This document shows, piece by piece, positions 38,509 to 47,794 of a stretch of DNA of 64,000 nucleotides. The stretch covers positions 3,658,001 to 3,722,000 of the forward strand of contig NZ_JACHDO010000001.1 in assembly GCF_014201115.1 (NCBI RefSeq), read 5' to 3'. How positions within the stretch are numbered: position 1 is the stretch's first letter; each line of letters begins with the position of its first letter. The stretch is from Nocardiopsis metallicus (GTDB lineage: Bacteria; Actinomycetota; Actinomycetes; Streptosporangiales; Streptosporangiaceae). A model generated the notes under the pieces. It saw nothing but the letters and a program-made list of their open reading frames with translations, did not search any database and was not told where the DNA came from. Position numbers and translations under genes: made by a program.

Positions 38509-39789
38509 TCAGGCCGACTTCTCCTGGGGGTCGTCGTCCGCCTTCAGCTGGGCCCGCGGCACGATCGTCGGATTCACGTGCTGCTCAACCGCCTCACGGG
38601 TGATGATCACCTGGCCCACGTCCTCCCGGCTGGGCACCTCGTACATCACCGAGAGCAGGACCTCCTCGATGATGGCGCGAAGACCGCGGGCGCCGGTCCC
38701 CCGGATGATGCCCTGCTCCGCGATGGCCTCCAAGGCGTCCTGGGTGAACTCCAGCTCCACGTTGTCCAGCTCGAACAGCCGCTGGTACTGCTTGACCAGG
38801 GCGTTGCGCGGCTCGGTGAGGATCTGGATCAGCGCGGCCTTGTCCAGGTTGTGCACGCTGGTGATCACCGGCAGACGGCCGATGAACTCCGGGATCATCC
38901 CGAACTTGAGCAGGTCCTCCGGCATGACCTCGCCGAACAGAGCGGTTCCGGCCATCTCGCTCTTGGGCCGCAGCACGGCGTTGAAGCCCATGCCCTGCTG
39001 CCCGGTGCGGGACTCGATGATCTTCTCCAGCCCCGCGAAGGCGCCGCCGCAGATGAACAGCACGTTGGTGGTGTCGATCTGGATGAACTCCTGGTGCGGG
39101 TGCTTGCGTCCGCCCTGCGGGGGCACGCTCGCGGTGGTGCCCTCCAGGATCTTCAGCAGCGCCTGCTGCACGCCCTCACCGGACACGTCGCGCGTGATCG
39201 ACGGGTTCTCGCTCTTGCGGGCGACCTTGTCGACCTCGTCGATGTAGATGATGCCGGTCTCGGCCTTCTTGACGTCGTAGTCAGCGGCCTGGATCAGCTT
39301 CAGGAGGATGTTCTCGACGTCCTCGCCCACGTACCCCGCCTCGGTCAGCGCCGTGGCGTCCGCGATGGCGAAGGGAACGTTCAGGATCTTCGCCAGGGTC
39401 TGCGCCAGCAGGGTCTTGCCCGAGCCGGTCGGACCCAGCAGAAGGATGTTCGACTTGGCGATCTCGACGTCCTCGCCACCGGGACGCTCGGTCTCCGAAC
39501 GCACTCTCTTGTAGTGGTTGTACACCGCCACTGAGAGGGCCTTCTTCGCCTGCTCCTGCCCGATCACGTAGGAATCGAGAAAGTCGAAGATCTCCCGGGG
39601 CTTGGGGAGGGAATCCCACGTGAGCTCAGTGGCGTCAGCGAGTTCCTCTTCGATGATCTCGTTGCACAGATCGATGCACTCATCGCAGATGTACACGCCG
39701 GGGCCAGCGATGAGCTTCTTCACCTGCTTTTGGCTCTTACCGCAGAATGAGCACTTCAGCAGGTCCCCGCCGTCGCCGATGCGTGCCAC
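38509..39789 (-). CDS. clpX: ATP-dependent Clp protease ATP-binding subunit ClpX
   Basis: AAA+ unfoldase that feeds substrates to ClpP. The 426 residues start at the GTG at 39789 ([17 protein letters not shown]), with GAGGAG 7 bases upstream; a TTG 15 bases earlier is less likely. An N-terminal zinc-binding domain (CSFC...CDEC) is followed by the AAA+ domain with Walker A GPTGSGKT, Walker [10 protein letters not shown], the pore loop GYVGEDV, and the IGF-like loop region needed to dock ClpP. The 305-base gap up to clpP2 (39790-40094) has no other gene that I can see, and should contain a clpX promoter. Confidence 0.97.
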   Translation of the reverse strand: MARIGDGGDLLKCSFCGKSQKQVKKLIAGPGVYICDECIDLCNEIIEEELADATELTWDSLPKPREIFDFLDSYVIGQEQAKKALSVAVYNHYKRVRSETERPGGEDVEIAKSNILLLGPTGSGKTLLAQTLAKILNVPFAIADATALTEAGYVGEDVENILLKLIQAADYDVKKAETGIIYIDEVDKVARKSENPSITRDVSGEGVQQALLKILEGTTASVPPQGGRKHPHQEFIQIDTTNVLFICGGAFAGLEKIIESRTGQQGMGFNAVLRPKSEMAGTALFGEVMPEDLLKFGMIPEFIGRLPVITSVHNLDKAALIQILTEPRNALVKQYQRLFELDNVELEFTQDALEAIAEQGIIRGTGARGLRAIIEEVLLSVMYEVPSREDVGQVIITREAVEQHVNPTIVPRAQLKADDDPQEKSA

Positions 39790-40094
39790 CCAGCCACTCC
39801 TCAAAACTAAGGCCGCCCCGTTCCCGGCCTGCCCGGCACGGAACGGACGGAAGGCGCGCTTCCGTGTATCCGTTCACGACCTGGCCAGCCACGAACGGGG
39901 CGATCTGTGTGTCGCTCTCCGCCAGACTAAGCGAAAAACCGGACCGGCTTCACCACCGGGCTGCCCCAGGCGGGTCAGAAACCGGCCCGGCAGGTACTTC
40001 TGGCAACCTGATTCCTCTTGCCGGGAACGTTCTCACGAACATCCGAAGCGAACGTGGGACCCCTTCCCGGCGAGGAACACCGACCGCCGGTGCC

Positions 40095-40751
40095 CTACTT
40101 CAGGGAAGCCTTGCGGTAAGGCAGCACGAAGTCGATGAGACCGTACTCGACGGCCTCCTCCGCGGTGAGGATCTTGTCCCGCTCGATGTCCTTCGAGACC
40201 TGCTCCTGGGAGCGACCCGTGTGCTTGGCCAGAGTGGTCTCCAGCTGCGTACGGATACGGGTGATCTCGTTGGCCTGGATCTCGATGTCACTGGCCTGAC
40301 CGTGCATACCCTCGGTCGCGGGCTGGTGGATCATCATCCGGGCGTTGGGCAGGGCACCACGCTTGCCCTTGGTGCCGCCCGCCAGCAGGATCGCGGCGGC
40401 CGACGCGGCCTGTCCGATGCACACCGTCTGGATGTCGGGGCGCACGAACTGCATGGTGTCGTAGATCGCCATGAGGGAGGTGAAGGAACCGCCCGGCGAG
40501 TTGATGTACATCTGGATGTCCCGCTCGGAGTCGAGCTGCTCAAGCGTGATGAGCTGGGCCATCAGGTCGTTGGCCGAAGTGTCGTCGATCTGGACGCCGA
40601 CGAAGATGATCCGCTCTTCGAAGAGCTTGTTGTACGGATTCATCTCCTTGACGCCGTACGACGTACGCTCCACGTAGGACGGCAGGACGTAGCGGCTCTG
40701 GGGAGCCATCGAGGCCGCGCCGCCGATGAGACTGGGGTTGAACTCGGTCAT
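40095..40751 (-). CDS. clpP2: ATP-dependent Clp protease proteolytic subunit 2
   Basis: A 218-residue serine peptidase subunit. Ser is in [14 protein letters not shown], His in [10 protein letters not shown] and Asp in the following helix ([16 protein letters not shown]), giving the Ser-His-Asp triad. The N-terminal ~30 residues may be removed in maturation, as in other actinobacteria where ClpP1 and ClpP2 form a mixed double ring. Start at the ATG at 40751 with GGAAGG upstream rather than the earlier in-frame GTG. It follows clpP1 by 44 bases. Confidence 0.96.
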   Translation of the reverse strand: MTEFNPSLIGGAASMAPQSRYVLPSYVERTSYGVKEMNPYNKLFEERIIFVGVQIDDTSANDLMAQLITLEQLDSERDIQMYINSPGGSFTSLMAIYDTMQFVRPDIQTVCIGQAASAAAILLAGGTKGKRGALPNARMMIHQPATEGMHGQASDIEIQANEITRIRTQLETTLAKHTGRSQEQVSKDIERDKILTAEEAVEYGLIDFVLPYRKASLK

Positions 40752-40795
40752 TTCACGCCTTCCACGCACTGCGCCGATTCATGGACTGGGCCAGG

Positions 40796-41422
40796 TCAGC
40801 TGGTCACGTCGAGGGTGCCCTCGAGCACCTCGTCGATGAAGCCGTAATCCTTGGCCTCCTGAGCCGTGAACCAGCGGTCCCGGTCGGCGTCCTTCTCGAT
40901 CTGCTCGACCGACTGCCCGGTGTGCTCGGAGATCTTCTGGATGAACATCTTCTTCACGTACATCAGCTGGTCAGCCAGAATCCGGATGTCGGAGGCGGTG
41001 CCCCCGATGCCACCGGAGGGCTGGTGCATCATGACGCGGGTGTGCGGCAGCGCGTAACGCTTGCCGGGAGCACCGGCGCACAGGAGCATCTGGCCCATCG
41101 AAGCGGCCATACCGATACCCACGGTGCGCACGTCGTTGGGGATGTACTGCATGACGTCGTAGATCGCCATGCCCGCCGTGACGGATCCGCCAGGCGAGTT
41201 GATGTACATGGTGATGTCCCGCTGGCGGTCCTCGGCGGACAGCAGCAGGAGTTCACCAACCAGGCGGTTGGCGATGTCGTCGTCGACCTGCTGGCCGAGG
41301 AATACGATTCGCTGGCGCAACAGGCGCTGAGGCGTCTGCTCAATAAAAGGGGAAAGCTGCGGATCCGACGTACGAGCGTCGAATCGCGTGGACTCATCAA
41401 AGGTCGGCGGCACTCTCGTCAC
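40796..41422 (-). CDS. clpP1: ATP-dependent Clp protease proteolytic subunit 1
   Basis: A 208-residue ClpP with the nucleophile in GIGMAASMGQMLLCAG, His in RVMMHQPSGG and Asp in DRDRWFTAQEAKDYG. First gene of the clpP1-clpP2 pair. GTG at 41422 is used here (GGAG 4-7 bases upstream); a GTG at 41413 would shorten it by three residues. A ClgR-type operator lies 78 bases upstream, so the pair is likely induced by the ClgR regulator, which in Streptomyces and Mycobacterium controls clpP genes. Confidence 0.96.
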   Translation of the reverse strand: MTRVPPTFDESTRFDARTSDPQLSPFIEQTPQRLLRQRIVFLGQQVDDDIANRLVGELLLLSAEDRQRDITMYINSPGGSVTAGMAIYDVMQYIPNDVRTVGIGMAASMGQMLLCAGAPGKRYALPHTRVMMHQPSGGIGGTASDIRILADQLMYVKKMFIQKISEHTGQSVEQIEKDADRDRWFTAQEAKDYGFIDEVLEGTLDVTS

Positions 41423-41499
41423 CTGCTCCGGAATCGAAACGGTTGCGATACAGCGACACTAACGCTGACAGACGCCAGGCTCGTCCGGATACCGCCCCT

Positions 41500-41513
41500 G
41501 TTCGCTTTGAGCG
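41500..41513. promoter_or_regulatory. ClgR-type operator upstream of clpP1P2
   Basis: GTTCGC-TTTGA-GCG is an exact match to the GTTCGC-N5-GCG core I know for ClgR sites in Streptomyces and relatives. About 60 bases further upstream there is a partial second match ending in GCGAAC. Confidence 0.65.
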
Positions 41514-41648
41514 CAGGGTGCGGCCCGCCGGGAACACGCCCTTTACCCTCTCAGCGAACACAGGGCTCCACCAGTGAACACGGCCCAGAAGCGTATTGCG
41601 GCGGATTCACGACGAGGCCGCGGGGGTCGCGGCCGCGGACAAACGCGA

Positions 41649-41692
41649 ACGGGCCCCGACCGACCCGGTGAAACGGATCGGTCAGGGCCCGT
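41649..41692 (-). terminator. Terminator hairpin after tig
   Basis: Arms 41649-41663 and 41678-41692 pair with one mismatch around a 14-base loop, about 45 bases past the trigger factor stop. Confidence 0.75.
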
Positions 41693-41736
41693 GAGAGCTC
41701 CGCCAGCGCCCCTCAAGGCACTGAACGGCCTGCGAA

Positions 41737-43197
41737 CTACTTGGAGTCGGCCTTGTCGGCGTCCTCGTCGTCCTTCTTGTCCTCGTCGACCTCAGCGGTC
41801 TCCTCGGCCTTGTCGGCCTCGGCGACCTCGGCGGAGGCAGCGGCGGCGGCCTTGACGGCCTCGGCCAGCGCGTCCTCGTCAGAGGCCTCGACGATGTCCT
41901 GCTCGACGGCGTTGCCGTCCTCGTCGGTCACCTTGGCACCGGCCAGGACCAGGTCCATGGCCTTGCCGCGGACGACCTCGGTGAAGGCGACGCGGATCTG
42001 GTTCGACTCGACCAGGTGCTGGGCCAGCTGGTCCGGGCTCACGCCCATGCGCTGGGCCTGCTCGAACACGTACTGGCTGAGCTCACCCTGGTCGGCGCTC
42101 AGGTCCTCCTGGAGGGCCAGCTGGTCGAGGATGAAACCAGCCTTGACCGCCGAGTTGGCGCCGGTCTTCAGCTCCTCCTCGAACTCCTCCTCGGTCTTCT
42201 CCTGCGACTCGAGGTAGGCCTCCTTGGTCAGACCGCTCTGGGCGAGCTGCTGCTCAAGGCTCTGGCGACGGCGGGTGATCTCCTCGTCGACGACCGCGTC
42301 GGGCAGCGGGATCTCGACGGACTCGATCAGCTTCTCCAGCGCCTTGTCACGGGCGGCGGACAGCTGCTGCATCCGACGGACGTCGGCCATGCGCTTGCGC
42401 ACGTCCTCACGCAGCTCGTCGATGGTGTCGAACTCCGAGGCCAGCTGGGCGAACTCGTCGTCCAGCTCGGGCAGCTCCTTGACCTTCACCGAGTGCACGG
42501 TGACGGTCACGTCCGCCTCCTTGCCCTCGTGCTCACCACCGACGAGGGTGGTCTTGAAGGTGGCCTCGCCACCGGACTCCATGCCGCGCAGGGTCTCGTC
42601 GAGGCCCTCCAGCATGGTGTTGGTGCCGACCTCGTAGGAGTAGCCGCTCACGGCGACGTCCTCGAGCTTCTCACCGTCGATGGACGCGGCCAGGTCGATG
42701 GAGAGGTGGTCACCGTCCTCGACGGGACGGTCGGCGCCAACGAGGGTGGAGAAGCGCTCGCGCAGGGTGCCGATCTGCTCGTCGATCTGCTCGTCGGTGA
42801 CGGTCGCGTTGTCGACGGTCACCTCGATGCCCTTGTAGTCCTTCACCTCGAACTTGGGTCGGATGTCGACCTCGGCGGTGAAGGCGAGCTCGTCGTTGTC
42901 CTCCAGCTTGGTGACCTCCACGTCGGGCTGGCCGAGCGCGAAGATCTCCTCCTTCTGGATGGCTTCGTTGTAGAGCTCCGGAACGGCGTGGTTGACCGCT
43001 TCGCTGATCACCGCGCCGCGGCCGACGTAGCGGTCGATCAGCCGCGCCGGCGCCTTGCCCGGGCGGAAGCCCTTGATCCGAACCTGCTTCGCGAGCGACT
43101 TGTAGGTCACGTCGAAAGCGTGCTCGAGCTCCTCGAAGGGCACCTCGATGGTCAGCTTGACCCGGGTCGGGCTGAGCTCCTCGACATCGGTCTTCAC
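41737..43197 (-). CDS. tig: Trigger factor
   Basis: Ribosome-bound chaperone and prolyl isomerase. The 486-residue protein has an N-terminal ribosome-binding domain containing GFRPGKAP (family motif G-F-R-x-G-x-x-P), a PPIase domain from about residue 150 (VEDGDHLSIDLAAS) and a long helical C-terminal domain. The last ~55 residues are an acidic Asp/Glu/Lys/Ala tail, as in other actinomycetes. GTG start with AGGAG 9 bases upstream. It precedes clpP1-clpP2-clpX on the same strand, the standard arrangement, separated by a terminator. Confidence 0.96.
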   Translation of the reverse strand: MKTDVEELSPTRVKLTIEVPFEELEHAFDVTYKSLAKQVRIKGFRPGKAPARLIDRYVGRGAVISEAVNHAVPELYNEAIQKEEIFALGQPDVEVTKLEDNDELAFTAEVDIRPKFEVKDYKGIEVTVDNATVTDEQIDEQIGTLRERFSTLVGADRPVEDGDHLSIDLAASIDGEKLEDVAVSGYSYEVGTNTMLEGLDETLRGMESGGEATFKTTLVGGEHEGKEADVTVTVHSVKVKELPELDDEFAQLASEFDTIDELREDVRKRMADVRRMQQLSAARDKALEKLIESVEIPLPDAVVDEEITRRRQSLEQQLAQSGLTKEAYLESQEKTEEEFEEELKTGANSAVKAGFILDQLALQEDLSADQGELSQYVFEQAQRMGVSPDQLAQHLVESNQIRVAFTEVVRGKAMDLVLAGAKVTDEDGNAVEQDIVEASDEDALAEAVKAAAAASAEVAEADKAEETAEVDEDKKDDEDADKADSK

Positions 43198-43424
43198 GGG
43201 GCGGTACTCCTAGGTTTGCCGGCTGGTGTCCGCGTCGGCCCGCAGGCGCACCACACAAACGGCGAATGCACGCGCGCACCCCGGTCAGTGAGGACCACGT
43301 TCTACTGGGGTGCCCTGCGACGGGCTGGGACTTACAGTTTCCTGCTGATCGCACCAAGTCTAGGGCAGATACGCAGGGGGCCACGGCGCACGGCCCGAAG
43401 GCCGAACCACCATGGATGGTTTCG

Positions 43425-43499
43425 TCGGGGTGGCGGGATTCGAACCCGCGGCCTCATGCTCCCAAAGCATGCGCGCTAACCAAGCTGCGCTACACCCCG
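43425..43499 (-). tRNA. tRNA-Pro (anticodon TGG)
   Basis: A full cloverleaf on the minus strand: acceptor CGGGGTG/CACCCCG, D-arm with GGTTAGC-type loop, anticodon loop CTTTGGGA-type with TGG, and T-arm with GGTTCGAATCC. CCA is not encoded. It lies between tig and tRNA-Gly. Confidence 0.95.
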
Positions 43500-43616
43500 T
43501 TGCCGGACGTGGACACACTTTCCCGCAATCGGGTGTGCGACCAACCCCCCGGAGACTGTACTCTTGTCTCCGTCGGCTCAACGAGTCTAGAGGAAACTCA
43601 AGGGCTCCGATGCCAC

Positions 43617-43690
43617 GCGGGCGTAGTTCAATGGTAGAACCCCAGCCTTCCAAGCTGGTCATGCGAGTTCGATTCTCGTCGCCCGCTCCA
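43617..43690 (+). tRNA. tRNA-Gly (anticodon TCC), CCA encoded
   Basis: Plus-strand cloverleaf: acceptor GCGGGCG/CGCCCGC, anticodon stem CCAGC/GCTGG around CTTCCAA (anticodon TCC), T-arm with GAGTTCGATTCTC. The 3' CCA is encoded at 43688-43690. Confidence 0.95.
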
Positions 43691-43834
43691 CCCGAAGCGA
43701 GCTGTGTGCCCCCCGGCACCAGCTCGTTTCACCGTTCCACCAGGGGGACGACCCCCAAACCCCCGCTCCACTCGAAGCGAGCCGCGCACCCCCCGGCACC
43801 AGCTCGTCTCACCGTTCCACCAGGGGGACGACCC
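43682..43834 (+). repeat. Two direct repeats with 80-bp period starting in the tRNA-Gly 3' end
   Basis: A 73-bp unit occurs at 43682-43754 and 43762-43834 with about six differences, nearly all transitions. Its first nine bases, CCCGCTCCA, are the acceptor 3' end and CCA of tRNA-Gly. Each unit also contains an internal hairpin (CGAGC...GCTCG flanking GGCACC), so both may act as terminators for the tRNA. Confidence 0.8.
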
Positions 43835-43879
43835 TCTGGGCCCTGCTCATCGTGCCGAGGACACCAGAGGACCGAGGCC

Positions 43880-44143
43880 CTAGATCCGCTCCGCGACGGA
43901 CACTCGGAAGTGGAACTCGGTCGTGGCACCGACCACGTTGACCAGATACGAGTCCTCCGAGTTCCGGAAGACCTGGCGATCCCGCTCCGACCACGGATGG
44001 TTCGGTGCGAAAGTCCTCGTCATGGCCAGCGCCGCACTCCTGGCCTCCTCACGGTCGGCGTGGTCGCCCCGCACCGTTCCCACGCCCCAGCGCGCGCTCT
44101 GTCCATAGTTCACGCTCTCCTCGACGATGACCACCCAGGCCAT
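43880..44143 (-). CDS. Small hypothetical protein
   Basis: An 87-residue protein starting MAWVVIVEESVNYGQ, with an AAGGGG 6 bases before the ATG at 44143. It looks like a compact alpha/beta domain: hydrophobic strand at the N-terminus, a helix (REEARSAALAMTRTF) and a C-terminal strand pair (SYLVNVVGATTEFHFRVSVAERI). The frame is open for 24 more codons to a GTG, but that part has no protein-like character. I do not recognise a family. It lies just beyond the tRNA-Gly repeats, convergent with tRNA-Gly. Confidence 0.65.
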   Translation of the reverse strand: MAWVVIVEESVNYGQSARWGVGTVRGDHADREEARSAALAMTRTFAPNHPWSERDRQVFRNSEDSYLVNVVGATTEFHFRVSVAERI

Positions 44144-44356
44144 GTACGCCCCTTTTCTTAGGCTGTGTCCTGCGGAGTGGGACTCACCTAGGAGCGAAGC
44201 GGTTCCCGGTGACACAACACACAGTCAGAACATCGTTCGGTTCTGCCGCCACGAGAGGCGGAATACCCGGCTCCAACGGGTACGTTGACCTTTCGGGCGG
44301 ACCCGTCAGCGCAACCGGACGCGGGCGCCCCTCGGGTTCGGCGAAACGGGGGCCAG

Positions 44357-44860
44357 ATGACGGACACAGAAGGCACGGACGAGGTGGCCGAGCCGCTGAG
44401 CGCGCTCTGGTTCCAACGACCGGAGGCGCTGGAGCGGCCGGTTGTGGTCACCGGTGTCTTCGACGTCCTGCACGTCGGACACGTGCGCTTCCTGCGATCC
44501 ATCGCCGAACGCGGACTGCCGCTGGTCGTGGGCATCGAGTCCGACGAGCGGGTCCGGGCCTGGAAGGGCCCCGGCCGCCCGGTCAACCCAGCCGAGGAGC
44601 GGGCCGAGACCATCGCGGCGCTGTCCTGTGTGGCCGGTTCCTTCGTCATCGAGGGACCGCCGACGGTCGCCGACTGGGCGGCCTACGCCGAGCTGCTGCG
44701 GCCGCTCGTGCCCGCGGCCCTGGCCTTCACCGTCGGCGACCGCTACACGCAGGCCAAGATCCGCGGAGCGGACGCCCTCGGCGCACAGGCCTGGGAGCTC
44801 CCCTTCACCGCCGGTCGGTCCACGACCGCCGCGCTCGGCCGCCTCGCACACTCCCTCTAG
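44357..44860 (+). CDS. Cytidylyltransferase-fold nucleotidyltransferase (RfaE C-domain like)
   Basis: A 167-residue single-domain protein with the HxGH motif in GVFDVLHVGHVRFL near residue 28, and KGPGRPVNPAEERA and TVGDRYTQAK further on, as in RfaE/HldE C-terminal or glycerol-3-phosphate cytidylyltransferase-type enzymes that make sugar- or polyol-nucleotides. The sugar or alcohol it acts on cannot be told from the sequence. Start at the ATG at 44357 (MTDTEGTDEV); the frame is open upstream but Arg/Gln/Pro-rich. No sugar kinase is adjacent, so if it is part of a heptose-like pathway the kinase must be elsewhere. Confidence 0.8.
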   Translation: MTDTEGTDEVAEPLSALWFQRPEALERPVVVTGVFDVLHVGHVRFLRSIAERGLPLVVGIESDERVRAWKGPGRPVNPAEERAETIAALSCVAGSFVIEGPPTVADWAAYAELLRPLVPAALAFTVGDRYTQAKIRGADALGAQAWELPFTAGRSTTAALGRLAHSL

Positions 44861-45046
44861 TCGCGGGCACCGACCACCGGCCACCTCTGGGGCCCTCGCC
44901 CCTCGACCAATCCTTGGGCCCCGCGGCGCCGAATCCCCTGGTACCGGGGCCTTCCGGCAGAGCAGGACACGCGTACGGGAAGCTGTACCGCCGCTCCGGT
45001 GTTGAGGCCTGGGTGGCGACGTGGTGAACGAAAGACGAGGCTGCCG

Positions 45047-46909
45047 ATGATGTCAGGGAGGCCCTCCTACAGGGCATTGGTCAACGACGGAAGCGCGCGG
45101 GGGCAGGAGTTGCCCCCGGGGATCACCAGGCGCATCCTGTCCTACGCGACACCGCACTGGCGATCCATCCTGTTCTTCCTCGCGGTGACCTCGGTGGGTG
45201 CCGCCGTCGTCGTGGCCAACCCGCTCCTGCTGAGGGCCATCATCGACCAGGGCATCATTCCGGGGAACACCTCGCTGGTGGTCTGGCTGGCGGTCGCCGC
45301 GGCGGTCCTGGCGCTCCTGGAGGGCGTCATCACCCTGACCGGTAGGTGGCTGTCCTCCCGCATCGGCGAGGGTGTGATCTACCTCCTGCGCACCCAGGTG
45401 TTCACGCACGTGCAGCGGATGCCGATCTCCTTCTTCACCCGAACCCAGACGGGTTCGCTGATCAGCCGCCTGAACACGGACGTGGTCGGCGCCCAGCGGG
45501 CCATCACCTCGGTGCTGCAGTCGGTGGTGTCCAATCTGATCAGCGTGGTCGCGGTGCTCATCACGATGCTGGCCCTGTCCTGGCAGGTGACCCTGCTGGC
45601 GCTGGCTCTGGTACCGCTGTTCATCGTCCCCGCGAAGCTGCTGGGCCGCAAACTGGCCAACATCTCCCGCGACGCCATGGACAACAACGCCGCGATGAGT
45701 TCCCTGATGACCGAGCGGTTCAACGTCGGCGGGGCCATGCTGGTCAAGCTGTACGGGCGCCCGGACGAGGAGTCCCGCGGCTTCTCCGGCATCGCGGCGC
45801 GCGTGCGCGACCTGGGGGTCCGCCAGTCCGTGATCGGCGGTCTGCTGTTCACGATGCTGGCCACCATCACGGCGCTGGCGATGGCGATGGTCTACGGCGT
45901 GGGCGGTGTGCTCGCGGTGGACGGCGCGTTCGAGGTGGGCACGCTGGTCGCCCTCACCACGCTGCTGGCGCGGCTGTACGGGCCGATCACCACGCTGTCC
46001 AACGTGCACGTGGAGATCATGACCGCGCTGGTCTCCTTCGACCGGGTCTTCGAGGTGCTGGACCTGGAACCGCAGATCAAGGAGAGCCCGGACGCGAAGC
46101 CGTTGCCCAGGGGTCCCCTGAGCGTGGAGTTCGACCGGGTGTCCTTCCGCTACCCGGGCACTTCGGAGACGTCGGTGGCGTCGCTGGAGCTGACCCCGCA
46201 GTCGGAGGTCGCCGAGGACACCCAGGTACTGAGCGAGGTGTCCTTCCGCGCCGAACCCGGCCAGATGGTGGCCCTCGTGGGCCCCTCCGGGGCGGGCAAG
46301 TCCACCCTCACCCACCTGGTTTCGCGGCTGTACGACCCCTCCGAGGGCTCGGTGCGGATCGGTGGACTGGACCTTCGGGAGGCCACCGGGGACTCACTGC
46401 GCGAGGCCGTGGGCGTGGTGACCCAGGACGCGCAGCTCTTCCACGACACCGTGGGCGCCAACCTGCGTTACGCGAAGCCGGAAGCGACCGACGGGGAGTT
46501 GGAGGAGGCCCTGCGGATGGCGCGGCTGGGTCCGCTCCTGGCGCAGCTCCCGAACGGCCTGGACACGATGGTCGGCGACCGCGGGTACCGCCTCTCCGGC
46601 GGTGAGAAGCAGCGTCTGGCCATCGCCCGGCTGCTGCTGAAGGCGCCGTCGATCGTGGTCCTGGACGAGGCCACCGCACACCTGGACTCAGGATCCGAGG
46701 CCGCGGTACAGGAAGCACTGGCCGTCGCTCTGGAGGGGCGGACCTCATTGGTGATCGCGCACCGGCTGGCCACCGTCCGCGAGGCGGACCAGATCCTGGT
46801 GCTGGAGGACGGGCGCGTCCTGGAGCGCGGCACACACGAACAACTGTTGGAGGCGGGTGGCCTGTACACCGCCCTCTACCGCACCCAGTTCGCGCCCCAG
46901 TCCCGTTGA
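45047..46909 (+). CDS. ABC transporter, fused membrane and ATP-binding domains (exporter half)
   Basis: A 620-residue type-IV exporter-like half-transporter. Six membrane helices span residues ~40-340, and the nucleotide-binding domain starts near 360: Walker A GPSGAGKST near 413, signature LSGGEKQR, Walker B IVVLDEATAHLD, and the H-loop AHRLAT. A segment of about 20 Ser/Thr/Glu-rich residues (ETSVASLELTPQSEVAED) is inserted early in the ATPase domain, which is unusual. As it is alone it probably works as a homodimer. Substrate unknown. Two adjacent ATG codons (45047, 45050) could start it; ACGAGG lies upstream. Confidence 0.92.
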   Translation: MMSGRPSYRALVNDGSARGQELPPGITRRILSYATPHWRSILFFLAVTSVGAAVVVANPLLLRAIIDQGIIPGNTSLVVWLAVAAAVLALLEGVITLTGRWLSSRIGEGVIYLLRTQVFTHVQRMPISFFTRTQTGSLISRLNTDVVGAQRAITSVLQSVVSNLISVVAVLITMLALSWQVTLLALALVPLFIVPAKLLGRKLANISRDAMDNNAAMSSLMTERFNVGGAMLVKLYGRPDEESRGFSGIAARVRDLGVRQSVIGGLLFTMLATITALAMAMVYGVGGVLAVDGAFEVGTLVALTTLLARLYGPITTLSNVHVEIMTALVSFDRVFEVLDLEPQIKESPDAKPLPRGPLSVEFDRVSFRYPGTSETSVASLELTPQSEVAEDTQVLSEVSFRAEPGQMVALVGPSGAGKSTLTHLVSRLYDPSEGSVRIGGLDLREATGDSLREAVGVVTQDAQLFHDTVGANLRYAKPEATDGELEEALRMARLGPLLAQLPNGLDTMVGDRGYRLSGGEKQRLAIARLLLKAPSIVVLDEATAHLDSGSEAAVQEALAVALEGRTSLVIAHRLATVREADQILVLEDGRVLERGTHEQLLEAGGLYTALYRTQFAPQSR

Positions 46910-46956
46910 CCGAACCGGGGGTCGCCGTCTCCACCCGGCACCCCCGGAGAACGCTC

Positions 46957-47721
46957 TCAGGGACCGGGTGAGGGGCCGTCGCCGCGCCCACCCAGCAGTC
47001 GCTGGTGGAGCGCTCTCATGCTCTTGCCCGGCACGGTGCCGAGCTGGGCGGCGAGCAGCCTCCGGTACTCCTCGTGCGCGGTCAGCGCCTCACCCCTGCG
47101 GCCGTCCGCGGCCAGGACGGCGACGAGGAGTTCCCGCAGGCGTTCACGCAGCGGGTGGTCGGCGATGAGCTCCTCGAGCTCGGCCAGGTGGACTTTGCGC
47201 TCCGTGGCGTCCGAGGAGCCCAGTTCCGCGGCGACGAGGTCCTCGCGGACACCCAGGCGGATCCGTTCCAGACGGGCGACGGCGGGGACCGCGAAGGGCA
47301 GGTGGGCGGTGTCGGCCAGCGGTGCGCCCCGCCACAGTGACAGCGCCTCCCGCAGCCGCTGCGCGGCGTCCTCGGGGTGCCCGTCCCGTAGGGCTCCCCG
47401 CCCCTGGACCGCCAGGCGCTCGAAGCGGGCCGCGTCGACCGCCTCGGGTGGGAGCGCGAGCCGGTAGCCCTCGGGTTCGGAGCGCAGCGCGTGGGGTTCG
47501 GGGAGCGTGCGGCGCAGTCGGGTGGCCAGGGAGTGCAGGGCCGTGTGGGGGTGCGCCGGGCCGCCCTCCGGCCAGAGCGCCTCGCTCAGGGCGGTCGGCG
47601 AAACCACTCCCCCCACCCCCAGAGCCAGGCGAGTGAGCAGGACACGCAGCCGGGCGCCGCCGATCCCCGTCTCCCGGCCGTCGGCGACGACCCGCAACGG
47701 GCCGAGCACTCCGATGCGCAC
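46957..47721 (-). CDS. BTAD-type (AfsR/SARP-like) transcriptional regulator
   Basis: About 254 residues with a DNA-binding winged-helix part (RIGVLGPLRVVADG, ARLRVLLTRLALGVGG, LWPEGGP, ALHSLATRLRRTL) and a C-terminal bacterial transcriptional activation domain (ARFERLAVQGRGAL ... LRERLRELLVAVLAADGRRGEAL). This is the compact form without NB-ARC or TPR parts, as in SARP regulators that switch on biosynthetic clusters, but no such cluster is visible nearby. The GTG at 47721 is preferred since the domain begins there. It is convergent with the ABC exporter. Confidence 0.88.
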   Translation of the reverse strand: MRIGVLGPLRVVADGRETGIGGARLRVLLTRLALGVGGVVSPTALSEALWPEGGPAHPHTALHSLATRLRRTLPEPHALRSEPEGYRLALPPEAVDAARFERLAVQGRGALRDGHPEDAAQRLREALSLWRGAPLADTAHLPFAVPAVARLERIRLGVREDLVAAELGSSDATERKVHLAELEELIADHPLRERLRELLVAVLAADGRRGEALTAHEEYRRLLAAQLGTVPGKSMRALHQRLLGGRGDGPSPGP

Positions 47722-47794
47722 CGGTCCATTGTCCCGCCTGCCGTCCTCGGGCCACAAGCGGTCACGGCGGAGCGCTCTGCGGGGGCCTTCCGTC

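Noticed and set aside
43682-43834. CRISPR-like array at the 80-bp repeats
   Set aside because: Only two copies, no spacers of even length, and the unit starts in a tRNA; no cas genes in the window.
43729-43994. Two short minus-strand frames both ending VVPLVER
   Set aside because: They are readings of the same 80-bp direct repeat downstream of tRNA-Gly.
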